64,000 nucleotides of DNA from Saururus chinensis. Taxonomy: Eukaryota > Streptophyta > Magnoliopsida > Piperales > Saururaceae. Below, piece after piece: positions 35,140 to 47,233 of this stretch. Both the position numbers and the translations under genes were made by a program. The DNA is taken from positions 60,938,581 to 61,002,580 of the forward strand of contig CP141140.1 in assembly GCA_035235625.1 (NCBI GenBank). Reading direction: 5' to 3'. The first letter of the stretch is position 1, and the number at the start of each line of letters is the position of its first letter. The notes under the pieces were generated by a model. The model was not told the DNA's origin and searched no databases. It worked only from the letters and a program-made list of their open reading frames with translations.

Positions 35140-36639
35140 CTTCTCGCAGTGGAAGTAAGTCATGCAGGGAATCCTAGTGCTTCTACAGTGGTGTGAGTTG
35201 ATGAAAACGAGTGATGTTTATAGTTAATAGTTATCAGCTACATAATACAAGCTATGCCAAATTCTCACAATACTATAGTAATGTAATTATGATGTGCTTT
35301 ATACTGTTGATACTAAAGTTGTGTAGGCGGAAGCTTCATATATATGATGCCTTAATCAGGGTCCATACTAACTATAGTGGAAGGCAACACGGCAAACCGT
35401 TTGTAACCTCGGTCATTTTACCCTTTTAGCTTCAAAATTTTCATAATACTTGAACAGATTTAATATAAGTCGAGAACCATGTAATATGTCTTTTCAAGGA
35501 TCCAGTTTAACTTTACCCTAACCACGTGACTGATTAAATAAGAAAGTTGAACTCAGCCACAGGCTAGTGACACCCAATTGCCGGCAGTGTCAATACGCAG
35601 TAGTACGGTCAGTCCTGCCCTTTAGAACATTTAACATTAAAACTTTCAATCTTTGTGGCATAAGCCCCGCAGATTGTTGGCACTCTGTGCAAACGCACAT
35701 AGGATTTTCATAAAATGCACTATAATTTCTCAGGGAGAGAGTTACTTGAAAGGTAATTGCGAATTAATAGTACAACATATCATTACAAAAATGAAGAAAA
35801 CTAACAGTAAGTATTACCCAAAAAAACTAACGTTAAGTACGATAAAAAAAACTAATAAAATGGTTGAATCAATTGGAAAGTGATTCTTTATTTTTGTTCT
35901 TTTTTTGAAGTTCATTTTACTTGTAAAAAAGGGTAGTTTGTTTTTTGGTCTGCTGGCTACTTGTTCACCGTGATATACTTGAGCAATAGGAAGCCAATAC
36001 GGTATCATTTTTTTTTAATTGTTGCTGAATGGTAACAACTTGGGATTAAAGGTAAAAGAACGCTTTCGCTTCGTATTGGTGCAGTATATTGTGATGGGCA
36101 GGTAAGCGGTGGACAAAAAGATTTTGCAATGGGGAGCAGGAAGAAAGAAAAATGATATACCCCCTCTACTTTCTCTACTTGTTGTCATATCCTGTGGGAT
36201 TCACTTTTTCTAATCGGAGTAGGCTTTTGGTATAAAAAAAAAAGGATACAAGGAGAATAAACCTTGAGTGTTAGCAACTGTAGGCTTCATTGGAGTACAT
36301 CCAAAGTACAGTTTCCCTTCCCATCTCTTCATCTTTTAGACTTGCTACCGCGAGGTCCATCAGCGTATTATGATCCTTAGGGAGAAAATGGTTGTAATGA
36401 GTCTAATGACGAGGCAGAGAGGTGGCTAATGAATGTTGTCCAGAGTGCCCAGCTTGATGCCAAGATCGATTCTGAATCTGGAACAATTGTGATGTGAGCA
36501 TGCCAATTTGAATAAAGAAATTATTGTTCAGACGAAAATATTTTTTCTTATCATACTTTTTTTACCCCTTTATTAATAATTATATTTAAAAATAAAATAT
36601 TATATAAATAATAATTAGATAATATTACTAATTCAAACT
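35140..36639. other. 3' UTR and AT-rich spacer downstream of the RING-CH gene
   Basis: The first ~300 bp probably hold the 3' UTR of the RING-CH gene (AT-rich). The remainder has only short open frames (up to 76 codons) that resemble nothing I know. Confidence 0.4.
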
Positions 36640-38130
36640 TTTCTAAAGTGGTGTTATTTTTTGCCATACAGGTGCCAGCCAATCAGCCGGCACATGCGTA
36701 GTTTTTTGTTTTTTAATATTTATATGATTTCGTCCTTAAGAACGACGAAATTAAGTTTAAGTTGATTTTGTCGTTCTAAAGGACGAAATCGTTTTTTAAA
36801 AAAATTAAGTAATTTTATCCTTTAGAAGGGCAAAATCAACTTAATATGATTTCGTCCTTTTAAAGGACGAAATCGCATGAATTTTAAAAAAAGTGCATGG
36901 AGTTGTCGTTGCTATGCTACAATTACATGATCTTGTTGGCATCATCAGGCTGACAAGAGTGAGGATGTTGTAGCGAAAGAGCATCTTGATGATGCTGATG
37001 CCCCCTCGGGGGGTACTAGAGATGTGGTTGAAATCCTGGCAGAAGATCTTGTGGAAGGGGTCGCAGTTGTAAATGCAGAAGCCGTGGTCGGTGCCAACAA
37101 TAGAATTTTCGGGGGAGGGGAGGTGCAGATGGGAGGGGGGATGGAGAAACTCAAAAGCAAGGAACAAGAGTCCTTATCGCTAGAGTTCGGAGGATTGAGC
37201 TGCATCAGGTTGTAGAGGAAGCTGCATGGGTCCCGATCGGGGTTGGTGGGATCAAGGCCAAGACTAGAGAGGGGTGAGGGGGAGGTGGGCATGGAGAGAG
37301 CGACCATCATCCAATGGGGCAACGAGGGATATGAAGGAGGAGGGGTGGATATGGAGGATTTAAAAAATTAAGTGATCGTGTTGTTATCATAATCCATTAC
37401 GTCACCCTCCTGTATGTGCTATTTGTCGTAATCAATTTGACTTTTAGTGTTTTATATCACATCTTAAAGTATGTTGTTTTAGTGTTTTATATCACATCTT
37501 GTTATATCACATAAGTATGGAACGACGAAATCACCACACGTTGAAACAACATATACTTAAGTGATTTGTCATAATCAGTTGACTAAAATTATTTCTCCTA
37601 GCAGCAGCAAAGAGGCAATTGAGTGCAATGAGTGGATGTCAGCTTTATGACAATAGCCTGCTATCACCGTCGCCACCTTCTAGAAGGGTGAGTCGTGGTA
37701 GCTCTCGGTGTTGAGCAACTGGTCTAGCTGTACACTTTGCACCGTGGAGGATGGAGCCTACTTGGTTCTGCGGCCTGTTCTCGGTGCTTCTAGTCTTATC
37801 AACGTTGTGGCTCGAGTTGCAGGAGATAGCCAACTAGTTGCATGGGTTTAGGTGGGATGGGAAGCGTCCCATGGTGAATTCGTCGTTTGAAACAACAAAA
37901 TCACCTTAGCAAATTCACTTAACTTTTTTTATACGATTTCGTCCTTTTGAAGGACAAAATTAGCTTTAAGTAGGATGAATGTTTCGTCATTTGAAATGAT
38001 GAAATCAACTTAATTTTGATTTGTCGTTCCAAATGATGAAATTAGTTAATTTTTTTTTTAAAAAGCCACGCAGACGCCAACGGCTTAGCTGGCACTTGCG
38101 TGGCAAAAAACAACACCACTTTGGGATATA
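36640..38130. mobile_element. Gene-capturing DNA transposon (Pack-type) with palindrome arrays
   Basis: The termini are inverted: AAAGTGGTGTTATTTTTTGC then CAGGTGCCAGCC at the left (36645-36685) and, read inward from the right, AAAGTGGTGTTGTTTTTTGC then CAAGTGCCAGCTAAGCC (38126-38080). Inside each end is a set of short palindromes of the type GATTTCGTCC(T)n...GGACGAAATC: three on the left (36726-36752, 36764-36790, 36848-36874) and four on the right (37876-37902, 37935-37961, 37981-38006, 38019-38044). Between them lies GC-richer DNA, part of which is a recognisable ATG18-like gene fragment. No transposase is present. The ends resemble Mutator-like non-autonomous elements, but a 9-bp duplication could not be found, so exact borders and superfamily are open. 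Confidence 0.6.
36945..37200 (-). pseudogene. Captured fragment of an ATG18/WIPI-type autophagy gene
   Basis: On the minus strand around 37098-36949 the frame reads VGTDHGFCIYNCDPFHKIF and continues, after an insertion-like ISSTPR, with GGISIIKMLFRYNILTLV. This matches the first WD-repeat region of plant ATG18a-like beta-propeller proteins (family pattern VGTDRGFRIYNCDPF, then GGG..VEMLFRCNILALVGG). A short LLLSFS upstream, in another frame, probably corresponds to the preceding strand. The rest of the propeller, including the phosphoinositide-binding FRRG motif, is absent and frames are broken. It is therefore a dead piece carried by the transposon, not a working autophagy gene. Confidence 0.65.
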
Positions 38131-40153
38131 TTTCCCAAATTATTTAATTTGGTAATTATTTTTGTTTAAAATTATTATTTAAATAATTTTTCCTAAAAAA
38201 TTAGTGATTTTATTAAATAGTAAAACACACATATAACAAAACGGAAAATAAGCTTATAATACTATTTGAAGTACCTAATCATTTAAATAAAATAAAATAA
38301 TTAATATAAAATAAATCTTTTTACTAAATAGAATTATTAATATAAGATGAAGAAAATATTAGCCAAGAATGAAATTGCGACTGCTGCAATTGCTCACTAA
38401 ATTAGGAGTATATTTGTATTGGTGTTTTGGAAGTTGGAATTATTGAAGTCTTTAGCAACACTCAATTTTTAATCTTTTTTTCGTCCCTTTGAGTATACAA
38501 ATTTGATTTGAACCTAAGTGACAAAAAATGGGTATAAAATGCAGTTTATATGCATACTTTATGTTTTTTTTTCATCCTACTGCAAAAAATGTTGTATTAT
38601 TTATGATTTGTTTTAAATGCATACTTCGCATTTTCCCCATATTTTGTATTTAATATGAGTATTATACATGTACTTTGTTACACAACCATTTAACAATTTT
38701 TTCTTCTAATTTTATAATCTTTTAACACTACTTAGCTAATGACCACTCTAATAATATTTTTTAACTACTAATATTTTCTAAATTTATGATAATTAAGCTG
38801 TTATTTTTCAATGTACTATTTTAAAGGAAGAGGACATCTTACTTTTAGTATTTTAAGCTACACAATCTATTGGGTTATATTTTTTATATTTTTATTATTT
38901 CTTCATACTTTTTATGTTCTTTTTTGTATTTTGTATTTTTTGCCTTTTTTTATACGTCTCCTATAGCCGCATTATTGTTGTACCGACACTTTATCACTGA
39001 ACTTTGAACTAAGCTTACCTTAATTCAAATAGATAGGGTCATGGGCGTTGAATGCTTAGGGCCGGTCTTATTAGGTCCGCATAGAGCAAGGGCTGGCAAC
39101 AGGTATTGGGGCTAGGGCTAGGGGCCAGCCCAAGCCCAGTTCGTCCCGGCCCGCTTTCATCTACCAAGTTTACCTTAGGGTTGGAGGGCTCACTCATGAA
39201 ATCTGGACATGCCCACATGAATCTGGCCCCATTCACGTTCTACGGGCTTTTGGTCCTGGGCTTCGTAACTTCATGGGCTCTTCATTGAATTCTGATCTGG
39301 GTTGGTATCTTCTGATGGTTTCGCTGGCTGGGAAGAAGACGACGACAAGGACGACGCCTAGACCGCCGCAAATAGGGCCAGGCACGACGAAATTGCCTGT
39401 ACCCGTTCCTCGTCACTGTTGGGACTCTTCTCCGGCCCTTTACGTCCATGGTAACGAGTTCCCGAAATCTGGGTCTGTTTTTGTTTTTTTTTGCCAGAGA
39501 TTGCCTGCGATCAAACCTCTGCCGGCATACTTGCATTTCGAGTTCAACTATTAGTTTCAGCGGTGATAAATTCTGCAAATATGTCTAGTTTGCTTTCAAT
39601 GAGGAAGCAAAGAAGACTATTCGTGGGTTCTATTCTCCATGCCTTCAGATGTTTCTATCTGATTCTGATCGAACACCGGTTCCAATAAACACCTTTCTCT
39701 TGTTGCTCCTTGCCCCGGAATCCAGCTCATAATTTACTGCATTTCCATCTTCTGGTTTTTATGGTTTTTGGGAAGAGTGGTGGTTGGGTGGGGAGGAAGA
39801 GGGGGAAGGGTGAAAATTTAGATTTTGGATGGGATGAGGATCCATGGGCTTCTGGTGCTGGTGATGGACGACACCCACAGCCCGGTGAGGAGGACGACGG
39901 CTCCCTCCCGGATTGACCCGATCGAGCCGCTGGTCCGACTTGCCAAACGAACCGAGTCTGTGGCCCGGTTAGATCATCTCTTAAATTTCCAAAATTTGGC
40001 CCTCCACTTGTCATTTGCCAAGGATAAGACCCTGGCAGGATCTTTTGGGCCTTCTGCTTTCTGGCGCAATTGCGCAATCTCTTGCGGCGGGAGAAGGAAC
40101 GGATAAATGGAATACCGGCGGGTGGGAAGTGAAGAGAAGAGCAGAGTTCGAAC
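38131..40153. other. AT-rich spacer, then GC-richer region upstream of YRDC gene
   Basis: 38131-39000 is AT-rich and featureless. From 39040 to 40150 the GC content rises. A frame with ATG at about 39318 runs past a possible donor CCATG|GTAACG (about 39451), and a 93-codon frame lies at 39825-40106; the minus strand is also open for 176 codons (39727-40257). I recognise no family in any of them. The block may be the promoter and leader of the YRDC gene, an unannotated short gene, or a divergent transcript. Confidence 0.35.
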
Positions 40154-43100
40154 ATGATGAGTGTCTCTGCAAGATTTGCAGAAAGGTTGCTCCTTTCCCA
40201 CTCCTGTCCTGCTCTATCCCCGTCCACTCTCATAGGTGCTTTTCTGCGAATCGCCACTTCGTCGGTTCTCTCTCTCAGTCAATTTTGCTTTCTTTTTCAT
40301 TTTTGATATTATTTCCTACTCCTCATAACCATTCAATATCGGGCCTAATTCAATGCTTTCTCTGGTTTACGTTGGCTTTAAGTTTGAGCTGAAAATGGGT
40401 GGCAAAAAAAAGGAAAAAAAGAAGAAAAAGAGTAGTAATGTTACTCTAGTAGTTTGAAACTGCTATTCGTATTATATATCCATGTTTATTGGTTTGTTTC
40501 AGAAACGAATAAATGTGATTTGGCTTCTTTCAGACCGACCCAGGTGGGATACTTTCCATTCCTTGTGCCGAAACAGGGTTTATCATGGGAGTTTCCATCT
40601 GAAAATGGCTTTCAATTTGGAAAATTGTGATGTAAGAGGGGTGGGTGCTGTTCGACCTGCTACAGAAGTCCAGGTTGAAGATGCTGTTGCAGCAATCAAA
40701 GCTCAGAAAGTCATCGCTGTGCCTACCGATACCCTTTATGGATTTGCTTGCGACGCCTGGTAATAAATGGATGAGTTCATGCTATTTAGTTTAGATAGTC
40801 GGTGGGCTCTTTCGCTAACTTCTTATAAACTTCCAATTGGGTTTATCATCATTATGTCAACACCTTATTACAACTTCCAGAAATCTGCTATAAAAAATTC
40901 TGCTCTGCCATTTGGCTCTATTACAGTTATCATTTTCAACATTTACATCTTGAATTCTTTTCTCATTATGTACTTGCGATTCTTTTGAGTCTTTTGTCCT
41001 TCCACGATCTGGGTAAGCCACTTGGGTTTGTGTTTATTAATACTAAATAATTTCCTGTATGTAACTAGAGAAGTAGCCTGAGAAACAAGTCAAGTTGGGG
41101 ATGGACTTTTAATCTTTTTCATTTACTCCAAGTAAACCAGAATTAAGAAGGGCTATTACAAGCTTTGTGGTATCTATAGTGAATATAATTGAGCATTTTG
41201 AGATAATGCTGGATGATTGACTTGGGGGGTGAGGTGGGGCAGTTAGTATATTATGAAGATAATCGTTTATACACACACACACACACAGATATAGATATAA
41301 AATGTTTGCTAAAAATTAATGTTACTAACAGTGGATGTATTTTTGTATGGAAAATGGTATAATACCTCCAAGCCAGCCCTCCATTGACCTGACGTGGTCT
41401 AATGTGGTAGGCCTGCTTAATGTGGGAAGACGGATAGGGCAACTGATTAAAACAGGGGAGGATGTCCCCTTAGAATCACTCTTAACTTATTTGGTTTGAT
41501 TTGAAAGCAGAATGTGCACATTGAAGCCCTCCATGAGAGTAGTAATTTATGCAGTATAAAATGTGGATAGTGCTCCAACTGATTGCTGCATGCCAGCTCA
41601 CAACAAGCTTGCATTGATGGCACAGGTCCCACATGGATCTAATTGTGTGTTGTAGACTCTGTGGGTCGCATAGAAGAGTGGGTCTCACAGGCACGGTTCT
41701 CTTTTGCTGCTGCTGACGAGTGCCGGATGCCATGGACGGTGGGCAGGATTCAACCTGTGTTTGATACCAGTGTTGTAGATCCGGTGGTCTACAAGGAGTT
41801 AAACTTGGGGAAAGGGGAGATAAGAGAGAGCTTAGAGAGAGATAACTAAAGCTTAAGCTAGTTATTCATTAGTTCTCAATTCCTGAACTACATGGTATAT
41901 AAGAGGCATATTAAATAGGCAGTAAGTCTTCTCAAAATAGAAGTAGTCCTAACGAGGAAATTAAATCATACTAGGAATCCTACCTAACAAGGAAGTTAAA
42001 CATACTAGGAATCCTACCTTTAATTGACAAAGCATAATTTAATTTCTTACGAAACTAGGAAACATAATAAAGAGTAATTCCTAATTTAAATTTATACATG
42101 AAGATCGGATGGTAACTGATGAGTGGGCTGACATGTCATAACACATTGGCCCACACCATCAATACGAGCGTTTAGCGAGCATCACAGGCTGCAATCAGTC
42201 TTAGCATTTTAATAGACATATAGCTCATGTTTCTTGTGCTGCCAAATACGTTTCTGAAACCAGAAAAAAATGCTTAAAAAAGATTTGTGTTACTTAAAAT
42301 GCCAGTTTCATCCCACAAATCTCCAACTTACCACCTCAAAGAATCATCTATTGGACAAATGCTATTGCCGATTAGACAGTTTTTCGTTTTTTGAAAATTA
42401 ATGTAAATGCATTGAAGAAATGGACAATAGACACAAAATTTGTTAGGTTTTATTTGTAGCTGCTAGGCAGCAAACATATGTTTAGATCGCTGCCTTTTTT
42501 CTTTTCCTTTTTGGTATGATTGTACTTGTTCTTGCTGCATTAGATGCCACTTACACGAATTTTGGAGTTAATTACTATTTACCAAGCAGTGGTCTGCAAG
42601 AACTTTTCTTGTGATTACTCAAATAATATGCTTCATCAATGGCCATACTTTACTTGATTGCTGGAAGAATAAGCTAATTTATCTACTAGCATGATCTACT
42701 GATGTTGTGTCTCGCAATGCTGGTCCCAAGCCCAGAAAAAGGAGGGTTGCATCAGGTTGACAAACTGGCTATAAAATTTTTGTCAATATCTGTGGATCTT
42801 ACACCACATATTATGATCTAGCAGCATGACCTACATTTCTTTTAGCAAAAACTGTAGTTTTATGGTTTCTGATTTGTTGTGCATTTTTGCTTCAGCTCTA
42901 CAGAAGCTGTTAATAGAATTTATGAAATTAAAGGGCGTAAGTACACAAGCCCTTTGGCAATTTGTGTTGCTGATGTATCAGACATCCCCCGTTTTGCTGA
43001 AATAAGTCATCTGCCTCATGGGTTGCTTGATAATCTCCTTCCAGGACCTGTCACTGTGGTTCTTAAGCGAGGTTAGGCTAATATACCTGACTTTAAGATT

Positions 43101-44186
43101 CGAGTAGTCAACTGTTATATTTATGTTTGTCATCTATATGTAATATATAGTCATAACATAATTGATTTATTATTTTTTTTGGGATAAATGTTTGGCAGGT
43201 CAGTCTAGCATTCTTGAGACGTCTCTTAACCCAGGTTTAGATAGTATAGGAGTTCGTGTTCCAGATTCTACCTTCATCCGTCTAATCGCACGTGGCTCTA
43301 GATGTGCGCTGGCCCTTACAAGTGCCAATCTTAGTGGTCATCCTAGCAGCGTTCGTATCAAAGATTTTGAGAACCTCTGGCAACATTGTGAATATGTATA
43401 TGACGGAGGTTTGCTTCCAGCTGGCCATGCTGGATCAACAGTTGTGGACCTCACAGAAGTTGGTGTTTACAAGATCCTTAGACCTGGCAGGTGAGTGACA
43501 TTGCCTTTTCAAGTTTATTTTTTCCAAAATATTTTCTAATAGCACTCATTTATGTTGTTCGAAGGCTGCCTTAAAACAGATGGAACATGGTTATTTTTAC
43601 TGTCTCTTGAGTACAGCTCTGGTCTAAGAATGCTACTGAGCATTATGAGAATCTTTGCATTATGCATATGTCAGCGCCAGCTGTGGTTGGTGCTTAGGGT
43701 AGAATTGTTGCAACCTATTCAACGCACCTGCATTAAGTTGTCCAATAATCAGTTGCTCTAGAAGTTGAGTTGATGGCAATATTTGTGCCCCTCTTTGACA
43801 ACAGCAATGAATTTTTTCCAGTCATTTGAATTTGTATGTCTGAATAGTGAAGTATATGGCGGGGAAGCTATATACTTTGACAAAATCTTATTAACTAAAA
43901 TCTTACTGAATTTAGTTAACTTTAGCTTGTAACACTAATAACAGCCAACTGTAGCGGGTTTTGAAAGGTAATTTCCAGGTGACAGGAGTTTGCTCCACTC
44001 TTTGGGCTAGATGGTAATTGTGCTACATGTAATCTTTACTGCAAATCCTGTCATTGGTTTTTTTTTATGCTAAATTGCTGGATCAAATAAAAAATTCTGA
44101 TATACCTTGTCTGGACAATGTATTGCAGTGCAATGGAAGGAACTGTGGAAAATCTGGAAAGACACGGCCTCCAAATGTCTTCTTGA
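40154..44186 (+). CDS. YRDC/Sua5-type threonylcarbamoyl-AMP synthase (tRNA t6A synthesis)
   Basis: Five exons join in phase to 277 aa: 40154-40235, 40534-40759, 42896-43071, 43199-43490, 44129-44186. The YrdC fold is clear: VPTDTLYGFACDAC (90-103), EIKGRKYTSPLAI (113-125), DNLLPGPVTVVLKRG, GVRVPD (179-184) and LTSANLSG (201-208). K115/R117 and S203/N205 correspond to the family's KxR and SxN ligand-binding motifs. The enzyme condenses threonine, bicarbonate and ATP to threonylcarbamoyl-AMP, which the KEOPS/Kae1-Qri7 system uses to modify A37 of ANN-decoding tRNAs. The first exon encodes a Ser/Arg/Leu-rich, acid-poor leader that looks like an organelle presequence. An internal methionine at residue 52 (40605) could give a cytosolic form by leaky scanning. 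The first intron is inferred from phase (ATAG|GTGC to TTTCAG|AC); the others are firm. Confidence 0.9.
40760..42895 (+). other. Large second intron of the YRDC gene
   Basis: A 2.1-kb GT-AG intron much longer than its neighbours. It holds an (AC)n microsatellite at about 41271-41287 and a GC-richer block at 41380-41830 that may be an old insertion. I found no complete transposon ends in it. Confidence 0.6.
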
Positions 44187-44779
44187 ACACGTGATTGTAG
44201 CTTCTTCTTTGCTTCTACAGAGCAGTTAATTTAGATGGAGTTTTTCTTATCCCCTTAGTATAATCAAATTGAGACTCCATTGGTTTCTTCATGTAATCTA
44301 TGCGCCTTACATTTTTGTTGAATTAATCATTCATTGAAGTATGAAACTAGAAAGTACAGACGCAGGGAGGAACCTACCACATTTGCACGAATGGGAGGGA
44401 AATCGTGGCCAGACCGATCCGAGCTTACAATTTGATCATGGACTCGAGTGAACAGATAAAATACCCAACACCAATCCTAATAGACAGACAATCAGATGCG
44501 TTAATCTATGCACCTCCTCCGCATGGAATTGGAGAGAAATATGTCTGCCAGTGCAAAAAAAAAGGCTAAAACTTCAAATTCGCAATGCGTTGAGAAGAAT
44601 ATTCTAATTTTAAGTTAAAGCACGAGGAAAGTAACTTTCACACAATCGAATTTAGGGCCTGTTTGGGAGGTTATTTAAAAAGAAGAAAACCTCAATCCTC
44701 TTGTTAGAGTGGATGGAGAATTTTCCCATGAATGAAATGAAGTAGGAACAGCTGAACCACATAATAAAAATAAAACATT
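44187..44779. other. 3' UTR of YRDC and spacer before the tRNA gene
   Basis: The first ~150 bp is probable 3' UTR. At 44656-44680 a single Tourist-like end (GGGCCTGTTTGGGAGG) occurs without a convincing partner. An A4 run at 44772-44775 corresponds to the T4 pol III terminator of the minus-strand tRNA. Confidence 0.45.
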
Positions 44780-44852
44780 CGCGCCAGGTAGGGGTCGAAC
44801 CTACGACTTTCTGCTTAGGAAACAGACGCTCTATCCACTGAGCTACAGGCGC
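44780..44852 (-). tRNA. tRNA-Arg (anticodon CCT)
   Basis: The minus strand folds into a standard cloverleaf: acceptor GCGCCTG/CTGGCGC (one internal T-T mismatch), D arm GCTCAGTGGATAGAGC, anticodon stem TCTGT/GCAGA with loop TTCCTAA (anticodon CCT, reading AGG), and T arm GTAGG-TTCGACC-CCTAC. The A box TAGCTCAGTGG and B box GGTTCGACC are intact. A TTTT terminator lies just downstream. There is no intron, and CCA is not encoded, as expected for a nuclear gene. The 73 nt include the discriminator G. Confidence 0.97.
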
Positions 44853-45077
44853 TTATTTGTAGTGGATCTGATAACTGACCTTAATCCCTAGATCGCATTA
44901 TCCAGGAATTCACACTTCTGAGCAAAGAGTCAAGAGAATATGATACACTCTACTTGTGGCCCCCACATATTCCATTTGCGTCAGGAAGGAAGATTCATGA
45001 TAATTGGTTCTATGGGGCTCAGATATTTCTACTTCCCCTTCCCTTGGAGATTCTTTTTTTTCTCCCTCTCTCTCTTC

Positions 45078-47233
45078 ATGGAGGTGCAGTTCATGGCTTC
45101 CTCCTATGCTTCAACCCCTCATTTCACAGGGACGAAGATTGGGCCGAATTGGAGCAGGAGCCTGTGCAAGCAATTCACTCTCAACATCTTGAAAGCAAAG
45201 ATGTATGGTGCACATCCTCTGCTCTCTTTACGCAGATGTTATTTGTCTCTTCACATTCCCATATTTGATCCTCTCATGCCAGAGTTTGTGGCCATGGACA
45301 GCAGCAACACAACCGCTCTAGAGAGCTCAAGTTCAAATTGTTTGTTCCCAAGATCGGAAAGAACACGGAGCAGGTAACCAAAGTTTCTCCAAATGGGCCA
45401 CAGACAAAGGGAACAGTAACCGGAGCCGTTGCTCTCGTCATTGGCACCAGCATTGGTTCCGGCATACTTGCTCTTCCAAAGAGAACGTCTCCAGCTGTAC
45501 TCTCTCTCTCTCTCTCTCTCTGATAATACTTGATTTCAACTGCTAAGGATGTTTCCATTAAAAGGTCTAAGAATGCTTGGTTCTATACTCTGCAGGGTTT
45601 TATTCCTAGTGCAATTTCGATGATCATCTGCTGGGGCTTCCTTTTGGTTGAAGCTCTCCTGATAGCTGAAATAAACGTGGGTCTGATGAGGAAAAGAGGG
45701 CAGAGGAGGGAGAAGACAGAGGAGTATGGGCTGGAGCTGGAATTCATCTCTATAAGAAGCATGGCCCAAGAGACTTTAGGTGAGTGGGGTGGAAGCTTGG
45801 CCACCATAAACTACATCTTTTTGGCCTACGCTTCCATGTCGGCTTACACATCCAAGTCCGGCGAAATCCTCTCTCCCTTGATCCACCTCCCGACTTCCCT
45901 TTCCGGCGTCTTCTTCACTGCCGTCTCCACAGCACTCATCACCATCGGCGGGACGTATCTCACCGACCAAGTCAACCAATGGATGACAGCCACCATGATA
46001 TGCCTACTAATTTTAATCGAGGCCGTGGGTGCTACAGCAGGAGTGTGGTCAGGGCTGGCAGCAACGGCGGATTGGGGCATAGTTCCGGTGACAATCCCAG
46101 TGATCATATTTTCTCTAGTTTATCATGATCTTGCTCCTGGTGAGGTTCGAGCATTTGAGAAATTTGAGCCATATGTTCTTGTAATTGACTCAAGGTCATC
46201 GTACTGATGCTACATGTGTTCAAAATTATGCAGTCATTTGCTCCTATCTTGGAGGCGATCTAGGACGAATAAGATTGTCTTTTGTAATTGGGAGCATTGT
46301 GCCATTGCTGGCTCTGCTCATGTGGGATGCAGTTGCTCTTGGATTACCTTCAAGTTTTGCTGGAGCTGATCCATTGGACCTGCTCACAAGGTAGTAGTGT
46401 TAATCAGGATGCTTGTCTTCCAAGTTCCATCAGTTTCAGTCTGGATTTCAGACTAATTGGTACTAGCAATAATGTAGAAGTTATGAACTAAAATAATGGA
46501 TGAACTTTGGCCGATCTCTATTTGCAGTTTGGGATCAGGTGAGGTGTCAGGTATGGTGGAAGCATTCTCACTTCTGGCAGTTGGGACTTCCCTAATTAGC
46601 ACTATATTAAGCTTCTCCCAGTTCCTAATTGAGCAGCTCAGCAAGCCCTCCAGCAATCTTCCAATTGAAACACCTAAAGTAACTGCTTTTATCGACATCT
46701 TCTCTCTTAATAAATTTTGATTCCTCATCTACTTGCTCATATGTTTTTCTGGTGTCTCTGACAGAATGAGAGGAGACCAGGAAGTTTGTTTCTTCGGTTA
46801 AGGGACTGGTGGAGAACAAACAAACTAAACCTCACTGCTACCACTTTGGTGATTGCCCCACCTTTGCTTGTCTCAAATAGTGTGCCGGATGCCTTCTCTA
46901 CTGCAACAGACATTGCTGTATGTTAGAGAGCCGTCAGTTAGTTTCTTTTATTGGTAGCCTTAACGAGGGAGTCTACATTTGTTTATAAAGAAACATCTAA
47001 TGGGGTGTGTTCATCTGGGGCAGGGGGGTTATTGCATGACTATACTTTATGGAGTCCTTCCTCCTGCAATGGCGTGGTCCATGAATCATACATCAGGACA
47101 GGATGAAGAAGGAGAAGAAAAAAATGACAATACATTGCTGGGATGCAAACCTGCTCTTCTTGTGGCTGGCCTATTTGCTTGTGGGATTGTATTAGAGCAG
47201 GTGCTGCAAGACATATCCTTGTTACATGTATAA
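45078..47233 (+). CDS. Plastid-type tyrosine/tryptophan permease (TyrP family)
   Basis: Firm coding segments are 45269-45496 (start not fixed), 45596-46139, 46234-46390, 46528-46678, 46765-46917 and 47024-47233; all junctions are GT-AG and keep frame. They encode a Trp/Tyr permease-type protein with about 11 hydrophobic segments. The N-terminal signature is GAVALVIGTSIGSGILALP, with further family blocks SLVYHDLAPVICSYLGGDL, VEAFSLLAVGTSLI, PDAFSTATDIAGGYC and YGVLPPAMAW. Plant members resemble bacterial TyrP and are predicted plastid envelope carriers; the substrate here is inferred. An ATG at 45078 opens a Ser/basic-rich, transit-peptide-like frame, but it is offset by one base from the permease frame and stops at 45377. 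Joining them needs either an unrecognised short intron or a 1-nt frameshift. A (CT)n run lies at the start of the intron at 45497. Confidence 0.85.

Noticed and set aside
39727-40257. 176-codon minus-strand frame upstream of YRDC
   Set aside because: It overlaps the first YRDC exon on the other strand, is compositionally biased, and matches no family I know.
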